Assembly (NCBI RefSeq): GCF_001411495.1
Contig: NZ_CP012981.1
Coordinates: forward strand, 3,224,001-3,288,000
Length of the DNA: 64,000 bases
From: Burkholderia cepacia ATCC 25416
Lineage (GTDB): Bacteria > Pseudomonadota > Gammaproteobacteria > Burkholderiales > Burkholderiaceae
Reading direction: 5' to 3'
Part shown: one piece after another, positions 26,560 through 38,984 of the stretch
Layout: each line of letters begins with the position of its first letter
Numbering within the stretch: position 1 is the stretch's first letter
The notes under the pieces: model-generated
The model's database searches: none
What the model was told of the DNA's origin: nothing
What the model saw: only the letters and a program-made list of their open reading frames with translations
Translations under genes and position numbers: made by a program

Positions 26560-27725
26560 GCGCGCCCCTTGCGTTGTTCGAGCACGCGCACGACCGCTTC
26601 GGCCGCCTTCGCGGCCGTGTTCTGCCGCAGCGAAAGATGCATTTCGGTGAATACTTCGGTCAGTGTGCGGCGGTTCGCGTCGTCGCGCAGCTGCGTGAGC
26701 GTCGCATCGGCGAGCGCCTCGGGCGTCGCGAAGTGCTGCAGCAGCTCGGGCACGACGAAACGCCCCGCCAGGATGTTCGGCAAGCCGACGTACGGCAGGT
26801 ACCCCTGCCGGCGCATGATCTGCCCGGTCAGCCAGGGCACCTTGTAGGAGATCACCATCGGCTTCTTCAGCAGCGCGGCTTCCAGCGTGACCGTGCCGCT
26901 CTTCACGAGGATCGCGTCGGCCGCCGTCATCGCGACCTGCGAGCGGCCGTCGGTGAGCGTCAGCGCAAGCTGCGGATGCGCATCGACGAGCGGCTGCAGC
27001 AGCGCGCGCAACGCGGGCGTCGCCGCCGGCATCACGAACCGCACGCCAGGCTCGCGCTGCTGCATCAGCGCCATCGCCGCAAAGAACGTCGGGCCGATCA
27101 GCGCGATTTCCGAACGCCGGCTGCCCGGCAGCACCGCGATCACCGGGCCGTCGGCCGGCAATCCGAGCGCGATGCGCGCGCCGTGCATGTCAGGCTCGAG
27201 CGGAATCTCGTCGGCGAGCGGATGGCCGACGTAGGTCGAGGCAACACCTGCCTTGTCGAGAATCGCCGGTTCGAACGGGAACAGGCACAGCATGTGGTCG
27301 ACGGACTTCGCGATCTTCTTGATCCGGCCGCCGCGCCATGCCCAGATCGATGGGCACACGAAGTGGATCGACGGGATACCGGCGTCGCGCGCGGCCTGTT
27401 CCACGCTGAAGTTGAAGTCGGGCGCGTCGATACCGATGAACGCGTCCGGTCGCTCGGCGAGCAACTGGCGCTTCAGCTCACCGCGAATCCGCAGGATCTC
27501 GGGAATCTGGCCGAGCGCCTCGACGTAGCCGCGCACGGTCAGCTTGTCCATCTGCCAGTGCGAGTCGAAGCCCTGCGCGATCATCCGCTGCCCGCCGATC
27601 CCGTAATACTGGGCCGATTCGGGCAGCCGCTCGCGCAGCCCGCCGAGCAGCGACGCCCCGAGCAGGTCGCCCGACGGTTCGCCGGCCGCCATCGCGAGCC
27701 GGAGCTGAGTGGTCGGAAGCGGCAT
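26556..27725 (-). CDS. lpxB: Lipid-A-disaccharide synthase
   Basis: This 389-aa glycosyltransferase joins UDP-2,3-diacylglucosamine and lipid X to form the lipid A disaccharide at the inner membrane. It shows [17 protein letters not shown] at the N-terminus, the [11 protein letters not shown] and [10 protein letters not shown] segments, and LPGSRRSEI. Its length is normal. It lies 3 bp after lpxA and overlaps rnhB by 4 nt. Confidence 0.97.
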   Translation of the reverse strand: MPLPTTQLRLAMAAGEPSGDLLGASLLGGLRERLPESAQYYGIGGQRMIAQGFDSHWQMDKLTVRGYVEALGQIPEILRIRGELKRQLLAERPDAFIGIDAPDFNFSVEQAARDAGIPSIHFVCPSIWAWRGGRIKKIAKSVDHMLCLFPFEPAILDKAGVASTYVGHPLADEIPLEPDMHGARIALGLPADGPVIAVLPGSRRSEIALIGPTFFAAMALMQQREPGVRFVMPAATPALRALLQPLVDAHPQLALTLTDGRSQVAMTAADAILVKSGTVTLEAALLKKPMVISYKVPWLTGQIMRRQGYLPYVGLPNILAGRFVVPELLQHFATPEALADATLTQLRDDANRRTLTEVFTEMHLSLRQNTAAKAAEAVVRVLEQRKGRA

Positions 27726-27728
27726 CGC

Positions 27729-28517
27729 TTAGCGGATGATGCCGCGTTGCGACGCGTCGATGAACTCGACGAACGCCTTGACCGCCGCGTCGCCGTCGCC
27801 GCCCGCTTCCGCGAGCTCGCGCAGCTGCACCTTCGCTTCCTCGAACGACAGGCCGTTCTTGTACAGCAGGCGGTAAGCGCTGCGCAGCGCCGAGATCGCA
27901 TCGGGCGAGAAGCCGCGCCGACGCAGCCCTTCGACGTTGATGCCGTGCGGCTCTGCCTTGTTGCCCGCCGCGATCACGAACGGCGGAATGTCCTGCACGA
28001 GCGCCGAGGCGCCCCCGAGCATCGAGTGCGCGCCGATGCGCACGAACTGGTGGACGCCCGACATCCCGCCGACGATCGCCCAGTCGCCGATCTCGACGTG
28101 GCCGGCCATCTGCGCGTTGCTCGACAGGATCACGTGGCTGCCGACGGTGCAGTCGTGACCGATGTGCACATAGGCCATGATCCAGTTGTCGTCGCCGAGC
28201 GTCGTCACGCCGCCGTCCTGCACGGTGCCCGTGTGGATCGTCGTGAATTCGCGGATCGTGTTGCGGCTGCCGATCACGAGCTTCGTCGGCTCGTCCTTGT
28301 ACTTCATGTCCTGCGGACGGCCGCCGACCGACGCGTAATGGCCGATGCGGTTGTCTTCGCCGAGCGTCGTATGGCCTTCGATCACGCTGTGCGAGCCGAT
28401 CGTCGTGCGCGCGCCGATCGTGACGTGCGGGCCGACGATCGCGTACGGGCCGATCTCTACCGATTCGTCGATCTGCGCGCCCGGTTCGACAATCGCGGTG
28501 GGATGAATCCTGGTCAT
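27729..28517 (-). CDS. lpxA: UDP-N-acetylglucosamine acyltransferase
   Basis: This 262-aa enzyme transfers a 3-hydroxyacyl chain to UDP-GlcNAc, the first step of lipid A synthesis. The N-terminal 190 residues are left-handed beta-helix hexapeptide repeats, beginning [23 protein letters not shown]. The catalytic His lies in the IGHYASVGG / FTTIHTGT region. A helical C-terminal domain follows. It lies between fabZ and lpxB in the conserved order. Confidence 0.97.
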   Translation of the reverse strand: MTRIHPTAIVEPGAQIDESVEIGPYAIVGPHVTIGARTTIGSHSVIEGHTTLGEDNRIGHYASVGGRPQDMKYKDEPTKLVIGSRNTIREFTTIHTGTVQDGGVTTLGDDNWIMAYVHIGHDCTVGSHVILSSNAQMAGHVEIGDWAIVGGMSGVHQFVRIGAHSMLGGASALVQDIPPFVIAAGNKAEPHGINVEGLRRRGFSPDAISALRSAYRLLYKNGLSFEEAKVQLRELAEAGGDGDAAVKAFVEFIDASQRGIIR

Positions 28518-28575
28518 GCGCCGTTGCCTCTCGATGTGATGTGTCGCGTTGCGTTGCCTGTGCGTGCCGCGTCGC

Positions 28576-29043
28576 TCAGGGCGCCACGTCGGTCGTCTTG
28601 ACCGTGCACATCAGTTCGGCTTCCGCCGCCACCTTGCCGTCCACTTCCGCTACCGCCTTGAACTTCCAGATGCCGCGGATGTAGCGTTCGAACGTCACGT
28701 TCAGAATCAGTTGGTCGCCCGGTTCGACCGGACGCTTGAAGCGCGCGCCGTCGATCCCGACGAAGTAGTACAGCGTGTTCTCCGGATCCTTCGGCTGCTC
28801 TTCCGAGAAGGTCAGCAGCGCCGCGGCCTGCGCGAGCGCCTCGAGGATCAGCACGCCCGGCATCACCGGCCGCTTCGGGAAATGCCCCTGGAAGAACGGC
28901 TCGTTGATCGACACGTTCTTCAGCGCTTTGATTCCCTTGTGCGGTTCGAGTTCGAGCACGCGATCGACGAGCAGAATCGGGTAGCGATGCGGCAGCAGCG
29001 TGAGGATCTTGTGGATGTCGAGATTGATTTTTTCAGTGCTCAT
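28576..29043 (-). CDS. fabZ: 3-hydroxyacyl-[acyl-carrier-protein] dehydratase
   Basis: This 155-aa hot-dog-fold enzyme dehydrates 3-hydroxyacyl-ACP in fatty acid elongation. It competes with LpxA for its substrate, and the two genes are typically neighbours. The active site is His54 (FQGHFP) and Glu68 (LILEALAQ). I chose the ATG at 29043 ([10 protein letters not shown]); upstream in-frame sequence belongs to the lpxD-fabZ spacer. Confidence 0.97.
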   Translation of the reverse strand: MSTEKINLDIHKILTLLPHRYPILLVDRVLELEPHKGIKALKNVSINEPFFQGHFPKRPVMPGVLILEALAQAAALLTFSEEQPKDPENTLYYFVGIDGARFKRPVEPGDQLILNVTFERYIRGIWKFKAVAEVDGKVAAEAELMCTVKTTDVAP

Positions 29044-29172
29044 GATGGTTCGTCTCACGCAGAGGCTGCGCGGTGGTGATGCAAAGGCTGAAGCGGGCCG
29101 CCGTGCGGCCCAGTCTGGCAAACCGGGCCGGTTGCGCTGGCCGTGCCCGGTTCGAGGTCTCGCATGATGCGC

Positions 29173-30252
29173 TCAGGCGCCCGTGCCGCCCTGGGCGGCG
29201 AGCGCGGCCTCGAGCGCCTTGATGCGCTCGCGCAGCTTGTCGAGGTTGCGCACGAGCGCGGCGCTCTTGTTCCATTCGCCGTGGTCGACGGCCGGGAACG
29301 CGCTGGTATAGATGCCGGCCTTCGGCAGCGACTTCGATACGCCCGAATTCGCGGTGATGATGACATAGTCGCCGAGCGTCACGTGGCCGGCGATCCCGGC
29401 CGCGCCGCCGATCATGCAGTGGCGGCCGATCGTCGTGCTGCCCGCGATGCCCGCCTTGCCGGCGATCACCGTGTAGGCGCCGATCCGGCAGTTGTGGGCG
29501 ATCTGCACCTGGTTGTCGATCTTCACGCATTCGTCGATGACGGTATCCGCCATCGCGCCGCGGTCGATCGTCGTGTTCGCGCCGATCTCGACGTCCGGGC
29601 CGATCGATACGCCGCCGACCTGCGGGATCTTGACCCAGCTGCCGGTGCGCGCGTCGCCGTCGCCGACGAAATCCGGCGCGAAGCCGAAACCGTCGGAGCC
29701 GATCACGGCACCCGCATGGATGATCGCGCGCGGGCCGACCTTGCAGCCGTGGTACACCGACGCGTTCGGATAGATGTGCGAGCCCGCGCCGATCGTCGTG
29801 CCGCGGCCGATGAAGACGTTCGCGTCGAGCTGCACGCCGTCCTCGATCACCGCGCCGGCCTCGACCGTCACGTGCGGGCCGATCACCGCGCTCGCGGCGA
29901 CCTGCGCGGCCGGATCGATCGTCGCGCTCGGATGCACGCCGGCGGCACGCTGCGGCGTGGCCAGATCGATGAACATCTGCGCGACGCGCGCGAAGTACGC
30001 GTACGGATTCGGCGTGACAATGAAATTGCGACCCGTCGCGGCCGCGCCCAGCTTTTCCAGATCCTTCGGCGCGATCAGCACCGCGCCGGCGCGGGTCGAC
30101 TCGACCTGCGACAGGTACTTCGGATTCGCGAGGAACGCGAGTTGCTGCGGACCTGCCTGGTCGAGCGGTGCGAGCCCGCTCACCTTGCACTGTGCGTCGC
30201 CGGCGATCTCGCCGCCGAACCGCTTTACGAGTTCCTCAAGCGTCAATGCCAT
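29173..30252 (-). CDS. lpxD: UDP-3-O-(3-hydroxyacyl)glucosamine N-acyltransferase
   Basis: This 359-aa enzyme adds the second acyl chain in lipid A synthesis. It has an N-terminal uridine-binding domain (about 1-100) and then a long hexapeptide-repeat beta-helix. The catalytic His lies in [12 protein letters not shown], and a C-terminal helix runs from about 320. It sits between skp and fabZ, as in most Proteobacteria. Confidence 0.97.
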   Translation of the reverse strand: MALTLEELVKRFGGEIAGDAQCKVSGLAPLDQAGPQQLAFLANPKYLSQVESTRAGAVLIAPKDLEKLGAAATGRNFIVTPNPYAYFARVAQMFIDLATPQRAAGVHPSATIDPAAQVAASAVIGPHVTVEAGAVIEDGVQLDANVFIGRGTTIGAGSHIYPNASVYHGCKVGPRAIIHAGAVIGSDGFGFAPDFVGDGDARTGSWVKIPQVGGVSIGPDVEIGANTTIDRGAMADTVIDECVKIDNQVQIAHNCRIGAYTVIAGKAGIAGSTTIGRHCMIGGAAGIAGHVTLGDYVIITANSGVSKSLPKAGIYTSAFPAVDHGEWNKSAALVRNLDKLRERIKALEAALAAQGGTGA

Positions 30253-30268
30253 TCGTCGTCTGCTCCGT

Positions 30269-30796
30269 TCAGTTCGTCGAGCCGGACGCGAGCGCCTTGA
30301 GCACCTTGTCGGTGATGTCGATGCGCGGGCTGACGTACACGGCTTCCTGCACGATCAGGTCGTAATTCTGCTGCTCGGCGATCTGCTTGATGACCTTGTT
30401 CGCCTTCTCGAGCACGGCCGCCAGCTCCTCGTTGCGGCGCTGGTTCAGGTCTTCGCGGAACTCGCGCTGCTTGCGCTGGAAGTCGGTATCGAGCTGGGCG
30501 AGATCGCGCTGCTTCTGCGCGCGGTCGGCCGCCGACAGCGACGCGCCGTTCTTGTCCAGCGAATCGGACATCGACTTCAGGCGTGCCGCCAGATCCTGCA
30601 GATCCTTGTCACGCTTCGCGAACTCGGCTTCGAGCTTCGTCTGCGCCGCCTTCGCGGGTGCCGACTCGCGCAGGATCCGATCCGAATTGACCGCCGCGAT
30701 GCGGGCGACGTCCTGTGCGTGCACCGTCGCAGCGCCCAAGGCCAGCGCAACGGTCAGCGCGCACATCACTCGTTTCGAAAACTTACCGGTTAGCAA
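30269..30796 (-). CDS. skp: OmpH/Skp family periplasmic chaperone
   Basis: This 175-aa protein has a signal peptide (about 1-27, ending in VHA). Long charged coiled-coil tentacles follow (about 55-140, rich in Lys, Glu, Gln and Arg) between the two halves of a small beta body. Skp holds unfolded outer-membrane proteins on their way to BamA. It is encoded directly downstream of bamA, with 34 bp between them. Confidence 0.95.
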   Translation of the reverse strand: MLTGKFSKRVMCALTVALALGAATVHAQDVARIAAVNSDRILRESAPAKAAQTKLEAEFAKRDKDLQDLAARLKSMSDSLDKNGASLSAADRAQKQRDLAQLDTDFQRKQREFREDLNQRRNEELAAVLEKANKVIKQIAEQQNYDLIVQEAVYVSPRIDITDKVLKALASGSTN

Positions 30797-30830
30797 AATT
30801 ACCCTCTCGTTGCTGTTGTCATGCGTTCGG

Positions 30831-33140
30831 TCAGAACGCCGTCCCGATCTGGAACTGGAATTTCTGGTACTGGTCGCCTTCGTGCTTCTGCAGCGGGAAG
30901 CCGAGGCTCAGCTTCAACGGGCCGATCGGCGAGATCCACGCGAGACCCACGCCGTAGCCGTAACGCAGGCCGTTGGCGCCCGTACTCGTGCCGCCCGGCG
31001 CGTTGCCCCACACGTTACCGCCATCGAGGAACGTGAACACGCGCAGCGTGCGGTCGTAGCCCGTGCCCGGCAGCGGGAACGTCAGCTCGATGTTGCCGAC
31101 GAGCATCTTCGAACCGCCGATCGGGTCGTTCGTCTTCGTGTCGCGCGGGCCCAGCGAGCTCGGCTCGTAGCCACGCACGGAGCCGATACCGCCCGCGTAG
31201 TAGTTCTTGAAGATCGGGTACGGGTTGCCGATACCGTTACCGTAGCCGCCTTGCAGGTTCAGGCCCAGGATGAAGCCGCGCGAGAACGAATAGTAGTACT
31301 GGGCCTGCAGGTCGGCCTTGTAGTACTGGATCTTGCCGACCGGTACGCCGTACTCCATGTTCGCCTGCGTGAAGTAGCCGCGGCTCGGAATCAGCGCGCT
31401 GTCACGCGCGTCGCGCGACCACGCGACCGTCAGCGGCACCGTGTTCGACACGCGGCCGAACTCGTTCACGTAATCCTGGTAGCTCTGCGGCGTATTCGAA
31501 TCGACGTCGAGACGGTTCTGCTCGAAGCCGGCGCCGAAGTAGACGGTGTCGACTTCCGAGAACGGAATGCCGAACTTCAGGTTGCCGCCCGCGCTGATGA
31601 TCCGGAAGCTCGAGCTCGTCGAATAGTAGAGCGGCTGGTACGTGCGGTAGTAGACGTCCGTGATCCGCTTGATGCCGTCGACCGTGAAATACGGGTCGAC
31701 CTGCGTGACGGTCAGCGTACGGTAGCTCTTCGCGGTGTTGACGTTCACCGACAGGCTGGTACCCGAGCCGAACACGTTGTCCTGCGACACGCCCGCCGAC
31801 AGCACGACCTTGTCCGTCGACGAGAAGCCGGCGCCCAGCGTGATCGCGCCGGTCGGCTTTTCATCGACCTTCACGTTCACGTCGACCTGGTCGTTCGTGC
31901 CGTCGACCGGCACCGTCGTCACGTCGACGTTGGTGAAGTAGCCGAGACGGTTCACGCGATCCTTCGACAGCGCGAGGCGGTTCGAATCGAACCACGAGCT
32001 TTCGAGCTGGCGCATTTCGCGGCGCACGACTTCGTCGCGCGTGCGCGTGTTGCCGACGACGTTGATCCGGCGCACGTACACGCGGCGGCTCGGATCGACG
32101 ACGAGGTTCAGGTTCACCTTGTGGTTCGCCTGGTCGATGTCCGGCTGCGCGTTGACGGTCGCGAATGCATAGCCGTATTCACCGAGCTTGTCGACGATCG
32201 ACTTGGTGGTCTGCTGCAGCTTTTCGGCCGAGAAGCGGTCGCCCGGCTTGATCTTGATCAGCTTGCTGAGTTCGGCCTCGCGATCGAGCAGGTTGCCCGA
32301 CAGCTTGATGCCCGACACCGTGTACGGCTCGCCTTCGTGCAGCGTGACCGTCAGGTACATGTCCTTCTTGTCGGGCGAGATCGACACCTGGGTCGAATCG
32401 ATGTTGAACTCGAGATAGCCGCGGTTCAGGTAGTACGAGCGCACCGCTTCGAGGTCGCCCGTCAGCTTTTCCTTCGAGTACAGGTCGTTCTTCGTGTACC
32501 AGGAGAACCAGTTCGGCGTGGACAGCTGCATCTCGTCGCGCAGCGTGCTGGTGCTGAATGCCTTGTTGCCGATGAAGTTGATCTGGCGGATCTTCGCGCT
32601 CGGGCCTTCGGCCACCGCGAACAGGATCGACACACGGTTCGCGTCGACCGGCGTGACCGTCGTCTTGACCTCGGCCGCGTAGAAGCCGCGCGTGAGGTAC
32701 TGGCGCTTGAGCTCCTGCTCCGCCTTGTCGACGAGCGCCTTGTCGTAATAACGGCCGTCGGCAAGGCCGACCGCGCGCAGCGCCTTCGTCAGGTTGTCCT
32801 TGTCGAATTCCTTCGTGCCGGTGAAGTCGATCGACGCGATGGCCGGACGCTCCTGCACCTGCACGATCACGACGTTGCCCTGCGTGGCGATGCGTACGTC
32901 GTTGAAAAAGCCCGTCGCGTACAGCGCGCGGATTGCTTCGGATGCCTTGTCGTCCGTGAAGGTATCGCCCTGCTTGATCGGCAGGTAGGCGAACACCGAA
33001 CCCGCTTCGACGCGCTGCAGCCCCTCGATCTTGATGTCTTGCACCACGAACGGTGCCGCTGCATGCGCCGCGAGGCCGTGCGCGGCGAGCGCGGCCGCTG
33101 CAACTGTCTTAGGTACAAAACGATGAGGTTTGAACAACAT
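30831..33140 (-). CDS. bamA: Outer membrane protein assembly factor BamA
   Basis: This 769-aa protein has a signal peptide (about 1-28), then five POTRA domains (to about residue 430). A C-terminal 16-strand beta-barrel follows, with the conserved GSVRGYEPSSLGPRD (VRGF/Y-type) motif and a C-terminal aromatic (GTAF). It folds and inserts beta-barrel proteins in the outer membrane. It lies between rseP and skp in the conserved sigma-E-type envelope cluster. Confidence 0.97.
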   Translation of the reverse strand: MLFKPHRFVPKTVAAAALAAHGLAAHAAAPFVVQDIKIEGLQRVEAGSVFAYLPIKQGDTFTDDKASEAIRALYATGFFNDVRIATQGNVVIVQVQERPAIASIDFTGTKEFDKDNLTKALRAVGLADGRYYDKALVDKAEQELKRQYLTRGFYAAEVKTTVTPVDANRVSILFAVAEGPSAKIRQINFIGNKAFSTSTLRDEMQLSTPNWFSWYTKNDLYSKEKLTGDLEAVRSYYLNRGYLEFNIDSTQVSISPDKKDMYLTVTLHEGEPYTVSGIKLSGNLLDREAELSKLIKIKPGDRFSAEKLQQTTKSIVDKLGEYGYAFATVNAQPDIDQANHKVNLNLVVDPSRRVYVRRINVVGNTRTRDEVVRREMRQLESSWFDSNRLALSKDRVNRLGYFTNVDVTTVPVDGTNDQVDVNVKVDEKPTGAITLGAGFSSTDKVVLSAGVSQDNVFGSGTSLSVNVNTAKSYRTLTVTQVDPYFTVDGIKRITDVYYRTYQPLYYSTSSSFRIISAGGNLKFGIPFSEVDTVYFGAGFEQNRLDVDSNTPQSYQDYVNEFGRVSNTVPLTVAWSRDARDSALIPSRGYFTQANMEYGVPVGKIQYYKADLQAQYYYSFSRGFILGLNLQGGYGNGIGNPYPIFKNYYAGGIGSVRGYEPSSLGPRDTKTNDPIGGSKMLVGNIELTFPLPGTGYDRTLRVFTFLDGGNVWGNAPGGTSTGANGLRYGYGVGLAWISPIGPLKLSLGFPLQKHEGDQYQKFQFQIGTAF

Positions 33141-33201
33141 GCATCCCCAATATTTAGCTGCATCAAATCAGGCGACTGCCCAGCGGCGGCCGCCTGACGC
33201 T

Positions 33202-34587
33202 TCAGAAATGGATTAACCGAGCCAGATCGTTGAACAGCGCGATCGCCGACAACGCGACGATGCAGATCAACCCGGCTCTTTGCAGAATCAGCTGCCAGCG
33301 CTCCGAGACGGCTTTCCCGGTCGCGGCTTCAACCGCATAATATAACAGATGCCCCCCGTCCAAAACGGGAATCGGCAACAAGTTCAGGACGCCAAGGCTA
33401 ATGCTGACAAGGGCGAGGAACGACAGGAACGCCGACGGACCGAGCCGCGCACTCTTACCCGCGTAGTCGGCAATCGTCACGGGGCCGGACAGGTTCTTCA
33501 GCGACGCGTTGCCCGTGATCATGCGCCCGAACATCCGCAGCGAATACACGGAAATGTCCCACGTGCGATGCGCGCCGAGCCGCAGGCTCTCGATCGGCCC
33601 GTAACGCACGTCGACGGACGGCGCATGCATCGACAGCGCCGCACCGATACGGCCGACCTGCTGCCCCGATTCGTCGTCGCGCTGCATCTGCGGCACGATC
33701 GACACCGTCTGCGCGGCGCCGTCGCGCTCGATCTGCAGCTCGAGCGGCTTGCCCGCATGGTGTTTCACGAAATCGATGAAGCGCGTCGCGCCGCCGATCG
33801 GCTTGCCGTCGAGCGCGACCAGCTTGTCGCCGGACTTCAGGCCCGCCTGCTCCGCCGCGCTGCCGGGCTGCACCGACGCGACCGACAGCGTGCCGCCGCC
33901 GGCCTCGAAGCCCAGATGGGCCATGAAATCGTCGTCGAGCTGACTTTCGGGAACGTTGCGCAGGTCGACGCGGAAATCGAACGTCGTGTTGCCGTCGCGC
34001 GCGCCGAGCACGATCTCGCGGTGATCGAATGCGGCCGCGAGCAGCTTCCAGCGCAGGTCCGACCACGACCTTACCGGCTCGGACTCGCCGCCTTGCGCGT
34101 CGCCCGTGCGCACGTTGCGGATCGACACGATCGCCTCGCCACCATCGAAGCCCGCGCGCGCCGCCGCCGTACCGGCGGCCGGCGGCGCGACGATCGCGGC
34201 CGGCTCGGTCACACCGGTGGCAAATACGACGGAAAACAGGAGAATTGCCAACAGAAAGTTGGCAATCGGCCCGGCCGCGACGATGGCGATGCGCTTGTAG
34301 ACCGATTGCCGGTTGAACGCCTGGCCGAGCTCCTCGGGCGGGATGCCGGAGCCGGGATCGCGTTCGTCGAGCATCTTCACGTAGCCGCCGAGCGGCAACG
34401 CGGACAGCGTCCACTCGGTGCCCGTCCGGCGGCTGACCCAGCGCGCGACGGGCTGGCCGAAGCCGATCGAGAAACGCAGCACCTTCACGCCGCACCAGCG
34501 CGCGACGCGATAATGTCCGTACTCATGCACGACGACCAGCACCCCGATCGCCACCGCAAACGCGATCAGTTCGACCAGCACGTTCAT
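33202..34587 (-). CDS. rseP: Site-2 protease RseP (regulator of sigma E protease)
   Basis: This 461-aa inner-membrane zinc metalloprotease cleaves anti-sigma factors within the membrane. It has HEYGH (His21, Glu22, His25), two periplasmic PDZ-like regions (about 110-290), and the third zinc-ligand segment PVLDGGHLL near residue 400. At least four membrane helices are evident. I chose the ATG at 34587 (MNVLVELIAF); an 11-nt spacer separates it from dxr. Confidence 0.96.
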   Translation of the reverse strand: MNVLVELIAFAVAIGVLVVVHEYGHYRVARWCGVKVLRFSIGFGQPVARWVSRRTGTEWTLSALPLGGYVKMLDERDPGSGIPPEELGQAFNRQSVYKRIAIVAAGPIANFLLAILLFSVVFATGVTEPAAIVAPPAAGTAAARAGFDGGEAIVSIRNVRTGDAQGGESEPVRSWSDLRWKLLAAAFDHREIVLGARDGNTTFDFRVDLRNVPESQLDDDFMAHLGFEAGGGTLSVASVQPGSAAEQAGLKSGDKLVALDGKPIGGATRFIDFVKHHAGKPLELQIERDGAAQTVSIVPQMQRDDESGQQVGRIGAALSMHAPSVDVRYGPIESLRLGAHRTWDISVYSLRMFGRMITGNASLKNLSGPVTIADYAGKSARLGPSAFLSFLALVSISLGVLNLLPIPVLDGGHLLYYAVEAATGKAVSERWQLILQRAGLICIVALSAIALFNDLARLIHF

Positions 34588-34598
34588 GAGCACCCCAT

Positions 34599-35795
34599 TC
34601 AGACAGTGCGCTCCACGCGTGGCGCAGGCGCTTTGGCAATGATCTCGGCGGCGAGGCGGCGTGCCTCTGCATCCGCCGCCAGGACGTCGTCGAGCCCGTC
34701 GGGCGCGCGGTTCGGCAGCGTGTTGAGCACGGCGTCGACCGTCGCCGCAATCGCCATGAAGCCGATGCGGCGCGCGAGAAACGCTTCGACCGCCACTTCG
34801 TTCGCCGCGTTCAATGCGGCGCTCGCGATACCGCCTTCCTCGAGTGCCTTCAGCGCGAGCGCGAGGCACGGGAAGCGCGCGTAATCGGGCTTCTCGAACG
34901 ACAGCTGGGCGATCTGCGCGAGGTCGAGCTGATCGACGCCCGCATCGACACGCTCGGGGAACGCGAGTGCGTGCGCGATCGGCGTGCGCATGTCGGGGTT
35001 GCCGAGCTGGGCGAGCACCGAGCCGTCGCGGTACGACACGAGCGAATGGATCACGCTCTGCGGATGGATCAGCACGTCGATCCGGTCGCCCGGCAGCCCG
35101 AAGATCCAGTGCGCCTCGATCACCTCGAGGCCCTTGTTCATCATCGTCGCGGAGTCGACCGAGATCTTGCGGCCCATCACCCAGTTCGGATGCTTGCACG
35201 CTTCGTCCGGCGTCACGTCGACGAGCGTGGCCGGCTCGCGCGTGCGGAACGGGCCGCCCGACGCGGTCAGGATGATCTTCGAGATCCCGCCGTGCTCGTT
35301 CTCGTCGCGCGGCATGCACTGGAAGATCGCGTTGTGTTCGCTGTCGACCGGCAGCAGGATCGCGCCATGGTCGCGCACGGCGTCCATGAAGATCGCGCCC
35401 GACATCACCAGCGATTCCTTGTTCGCGAGCAGGATGCGCTTGCCGGCGCGTGCGGCCGCGAGGCTCGGCGCGAGGCCGGCCGCACCGACGATCGCCGCGA
35501 CCACCGTGTCGCAGCCGTCGCTCTTCGACACGTCGACGAGCGCCTGCGGCCCGTGCAGCACGGTCGTCTTGCTGCCCGCCGCACGCAGCTTCGCTTCGAC
35601 GTGCGCGGCGGTCGCGGCATCGCCGACCACCGCCACTTCAGGCGCGAAGCGCAGGCATTGCTCGACCAGCTTGTCGCCGTTGCGGTGTGCGGTCAGCGCG
35701 TAGACCGAGAAGCGCTCGGGATGGCGCGCGACCACGTCGAGCGTGCTGTCTCCGATCGAGCCCGTGGAACCGAGCAATGTCAGACGTTTTTGCAT
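34599..35795 (-). CDS. dxr: 1-deoxy-D-xylulose 5-phosphate reductoisomerase
   Basis: This 398-aa enzyme makes 2-C-methyl-D-erythritol 4-phosphate in the non-mevalonate isoprenoid pathway, using NADPH. It has the N-terminal Rossmann motif [20 protein letters not shown], the NKESLVMSG substrate loop, the metal site around DSEHNAIFQ, and ASGGPFR. It feeds the uppS product upstream in the same cluster. Confidence 0.98.
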   Translation of the reverse strand: MQKRLTLLGSTGSIGDSTLDVVARHPERFSVYALTAHRNGDKLVEQCLRFAPEVAVVGDAATAAHVEAKLRAAGSKTTVLHGPQALVDVSKSDGCDTVVAAIVGAAGLAPSLAAARAGKRILLANKESLVMSGAIFMDAVRDHGAILLPVDSEHNAIFQCMPRDENEHGGISKIILTASGGPFRTREPATLVDVTPDEACKHPNWVMGRKISVDSATMMNKGLEVIEAHWIFGLPGDRIDVLIHPQSVIHSLVSYRDGSVLAQLGNPDMRTPIAHALAFPERVDAGVDQLDLAQIAQLSFEKPDYARFPCLALALKALEEGGIASAALNAANEVAVEAFLARRIGFMAIAATVDAVLNTLPNRAPDGLDDVLAADAEARRLAAEIIAKAPAPRVERTV

Positions 35796-35810
35796 AACAG
35801 AAATAGTGGT

Positions 35811-36632
35811 TTAACCAAGCAGCAGCATCGCGAGCGGCAGCACCGGAAGCAGCGCGTCGACACGGTCGAGCACGCCGCCATGGCCAGGCAGCAGTCCGCT
35901 CGAATCCTTCACGCCCGCCTGCCGCTTCAGCAGCGACTCGAACAGGTCGCCGATCACGCTGTACGCGACCAGCAGCGTCAGTGCAGCCCACGCGCCGGGC
36001 ATTCCGTAACGCACGGCGAACGCGGAAAACAGGGTCGGCTCGAACGCGTGCACGACCATCGCGACACCGGCGACGACCATCACGGCGAGCCAGCCGCCGA
36101 TCGCGCCTTCCCAGCTCTTGCCGGGGCTGATCGTGATGGCCAGTTTACGCTTTCCGAAGGCCTTGCCCGCGAAGTATGCGCCGATATCGGCCAGCCAGAC
36201 GACCAGAAGCAGCGACAGCACGAACGGCACGCCCAGCGCGCGCGCCGCAACGAGCGCATGCCAGCAGGCCGCAAAGACCACGAGGCCGGCCGCCAGCAGG
36301 AACGGCCGCCAGACGCCACCCGCGAGTTCGGGCTTGCGCCGCAGCGCGAACGGGCCGACCAGCAGCCAGAACACGCCGGCTGCCATGAAAAGGGGACGGG
36401 ACGAAGCCGCATCGACGCCGAGCGGCACCGTCGCCGCGAGCGCAAGCGCCGCGACGACTGCATAGACAACCGGGCCGGCGCCGCCGAGCTTGAGCAGGCG
36501 CGCCCATTCCCACGCGGCGAACACGAGCACGACGCCGATCAGCGCGCCGAACGCGGTGAGCGGCGCGAACAGCGTCACCGGCAGCAGTACCGCCAGCATC
36601 ACGATCGCCGTGATCACACGGGTTTTCAGCAT
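35811..36632 (-). CDS. cdsA: Phosphatidate cytidylyltransferase
   Basis: This 273-aa integral membrane enzyme makes CDP-diacylglycerol for all phospholipids. It has about eight membrane helices and the family signature near the C-terminus, [20 protein letters not shown] then HGGVLDRVD. Its start overlaps the end of uppS by 7 nt, so the two are translationally coupled. Confidence 0.97.
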   Translation of the reverse strand: MLKTRVITAIVMLAVLLPVTLFAPLTAFGALIGVVLVFAAWEWARLLKLGGAGPVVYAVVAALALAATVPLGVDAASSRPLFMAAGVFWLLVGPFALRRKPELAGGVWRPFLLAAGLVVFAACWHALVAARALGVPFVLSLLLVVWLADIGAYFAGKAFGKRKLAITISPGKSWEGAIGGWLAVMVVAGVAMVVHAFEPTLFSAFAVRYGMPGAWAALTLLVAYSVIGDLFESLLKRQAGVKDSSGLLPGHGGVLDRVDALLPVLPLAMLLLG

Positions 36633-37408
36633 GAAAGGGAGTCGGCGTTCTGCGATTGCGGTTCGAGCTGTGCGCTCGTGCGGCCGAAACGACGTTCGCG
36701 CTCCGTATACGACGCCATGGCGTCGGCCAGTGCCGCGCCGTCGAAATCCGGCCAGTATTTGTCGGTGAAATAGAATTCGGCGTACGCGAGCTGCCACAGC
36801 AGGAAGTTGCTGACACGCTGCTCGCCACCGGTACGGATGAAGAGATCGGGCTCCGGCGCATAGGCCATCGCCAGGTGCGGCGCGAACGCGTCCTCGGTCA
36901 CTTCGACCTCGCGCCCTTCGCGCACGGCCTGCTCGACGAGCTTCTTCGTCGCCTGCAGGATGTCCCACCGGCCGCCGTAGTTGGCCGCGATGGTGAGCGT
37001 AAGACGGGTGTTGCGCGCCGTCTTGGTTTCGGCGCGGCGAATCAGTTCGCGGATGCGCGGCTCGAAACGGTCGAGATCGCCGACGACACGCAGGCGGATC
37101 CCGTTCGCATGGAGCTTGCCGACCTCGCGCTCGAGCGCGGTGATGAAGAGCCGCATCAGGAACGACACTTCGTCGTTCGGCCGGCGCCAGTTTTCCGAAC
37201 TGAACGCGAACAGCGTCAGGTATTCGACGCCGGCGCGCGCGCAGCCTTCGACCACCGCCCGCACGGCATCGACGCCGCGGGTATGCCCCGCGACGCGCGG
37301 CAAGCGGCGTTCGGTCGCCCAACGGCCGTTGCCGTCCATGATGATCGCGATGTGACGCGGCACGACACCGACGTCAGGCACGCGAACGGTAGAGCTGGTA
37401 TAGGTCAT
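36626..37408 (-). CDS. uppS: Undecaprenyl diphosphate synthase (cis-prenyltransferase)
   Basis: This 260-aa enzyme builds the C55 lipid carrier for peptidoglycan and O-antigen. The catalytic Asp25 lies in [12 protein letters not shown], with the family motifs [11 protein letters not shown] and [24 protein letters not shown] chose the ATG at 37408 ([10 protein letters not shown]). It lies 47 bp after frr and overlaps cdsA. Confidence 0.98.
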   Translation of the reverse strand: MTYTSSTVRVPDVGVVPRHIAIIMDGNGRWATERRLPRVAGHTRGVDAVRAVVEGCARAGVEYLTLFAFSSENWRRPNDEVSFLMRLFITALEREVGKLHANGIRLRVVGDLDRFEPRIRELIRRAETKTARNTRLTLTIAANYGGRWDILQATKKLVEQAVREGREVEVTEDAFAPHLAMAYAPEPDLFIRTGGEQRVSNFLLWQLAYAEFYFTDKYWPDFDGAALADAMASYTERERRFGRTSAQLEPQSQNADSLSC

Positions 37409-37455
37409 GGCCGTTGAGACAGTTGCGGGAAGAAGGCGGCGCGCGAGGACGGTCG

Positions 37456-38016
37456 TCAGACCGTCATGATCTCGGCTTCCTTGGTCTGCACGAGCTTGTC
37501 GATTTCGGCAACGTGCTTGTCGGTCAGCTTCTGCACGTCGTCGCTCGCACGGCGCTCGTCGTCTTCCGAGATTTCCTTGTCCTTCACGAGCTTCTTGAGT
37601 GCTTCGTTCGCGTCGCGGCGCAGGTTGCGGATCGCGACCTTGGCCGTTTCGCCTTCGCCCTTGACGACCTTGGTCAGTTCGCGGCGGCGCTCTTCCGTCA
37701 GCGCGGGCATCGGCACGCGGATCAGGTCGCCGGCCGTAGCCGGGTTCAGGCCCAGGTCGGCTTCGCGAATGGCCTTCTCGACCTTCGCGACCATGTTCTT
37801 TTCCCACGGCTGCACGCCGATCGTGCGCGCATCGACGAGCGTCAGGTTAGCGACCTGCGAGATCGGCACCATCGACCCGTAGTAGTCGACCTGCACGTGA
37901 TCGAGCAGACCGGTGTGTGCACGGCCCGTACGGATCTTTGCCAGATCGTTCTTGAACGCTTCGATCGAGCGCTGCATCTTTTGCTCGACGCCCTTCTTGG
38001 TATCAGCGACACTCAT
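37456..38016 (-). CDS. frr: Ribosome recycling factor
   Basis: This 186-aa protein splits post-termination ribosomes with EF-G. It is of standard length, with the family segments [21 protein letters not shown] and the C-terminal helix of domain I ending EIMTV. It is encoded between pyrH and uppS in the conserved order. Confidence 0.98.
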   Translation of the reverse strand: MSVADTKKGVEQKMQRSIEAFKNDLAKIRTGRAHTGLLDHVQVDYYGSMVPISQVANLTLVDARTIGVQPWEKNMVAKVEKAIREADLGLNPATAGDLIRVPMPALTEERRRELTKVVKGEGETAKVAIRNLRRDANEALKKLVKDKEISEDDERRASDDVQKLTDKHVAEIDKLVQTKEAEIMTV

Positions 38017-38107
38017 TTCAACCTCCGAACCTTCTAACCTTCAAAGAACGCGGGCCCTGCCCGGCGCATCCGGCGCGCCGCGGCCGATGGCCCGCATCCG
38101 CGGGAGT

Positions 38108-38977
<870 letters not shown>

Positions 38978-38984
38978 TTACGGC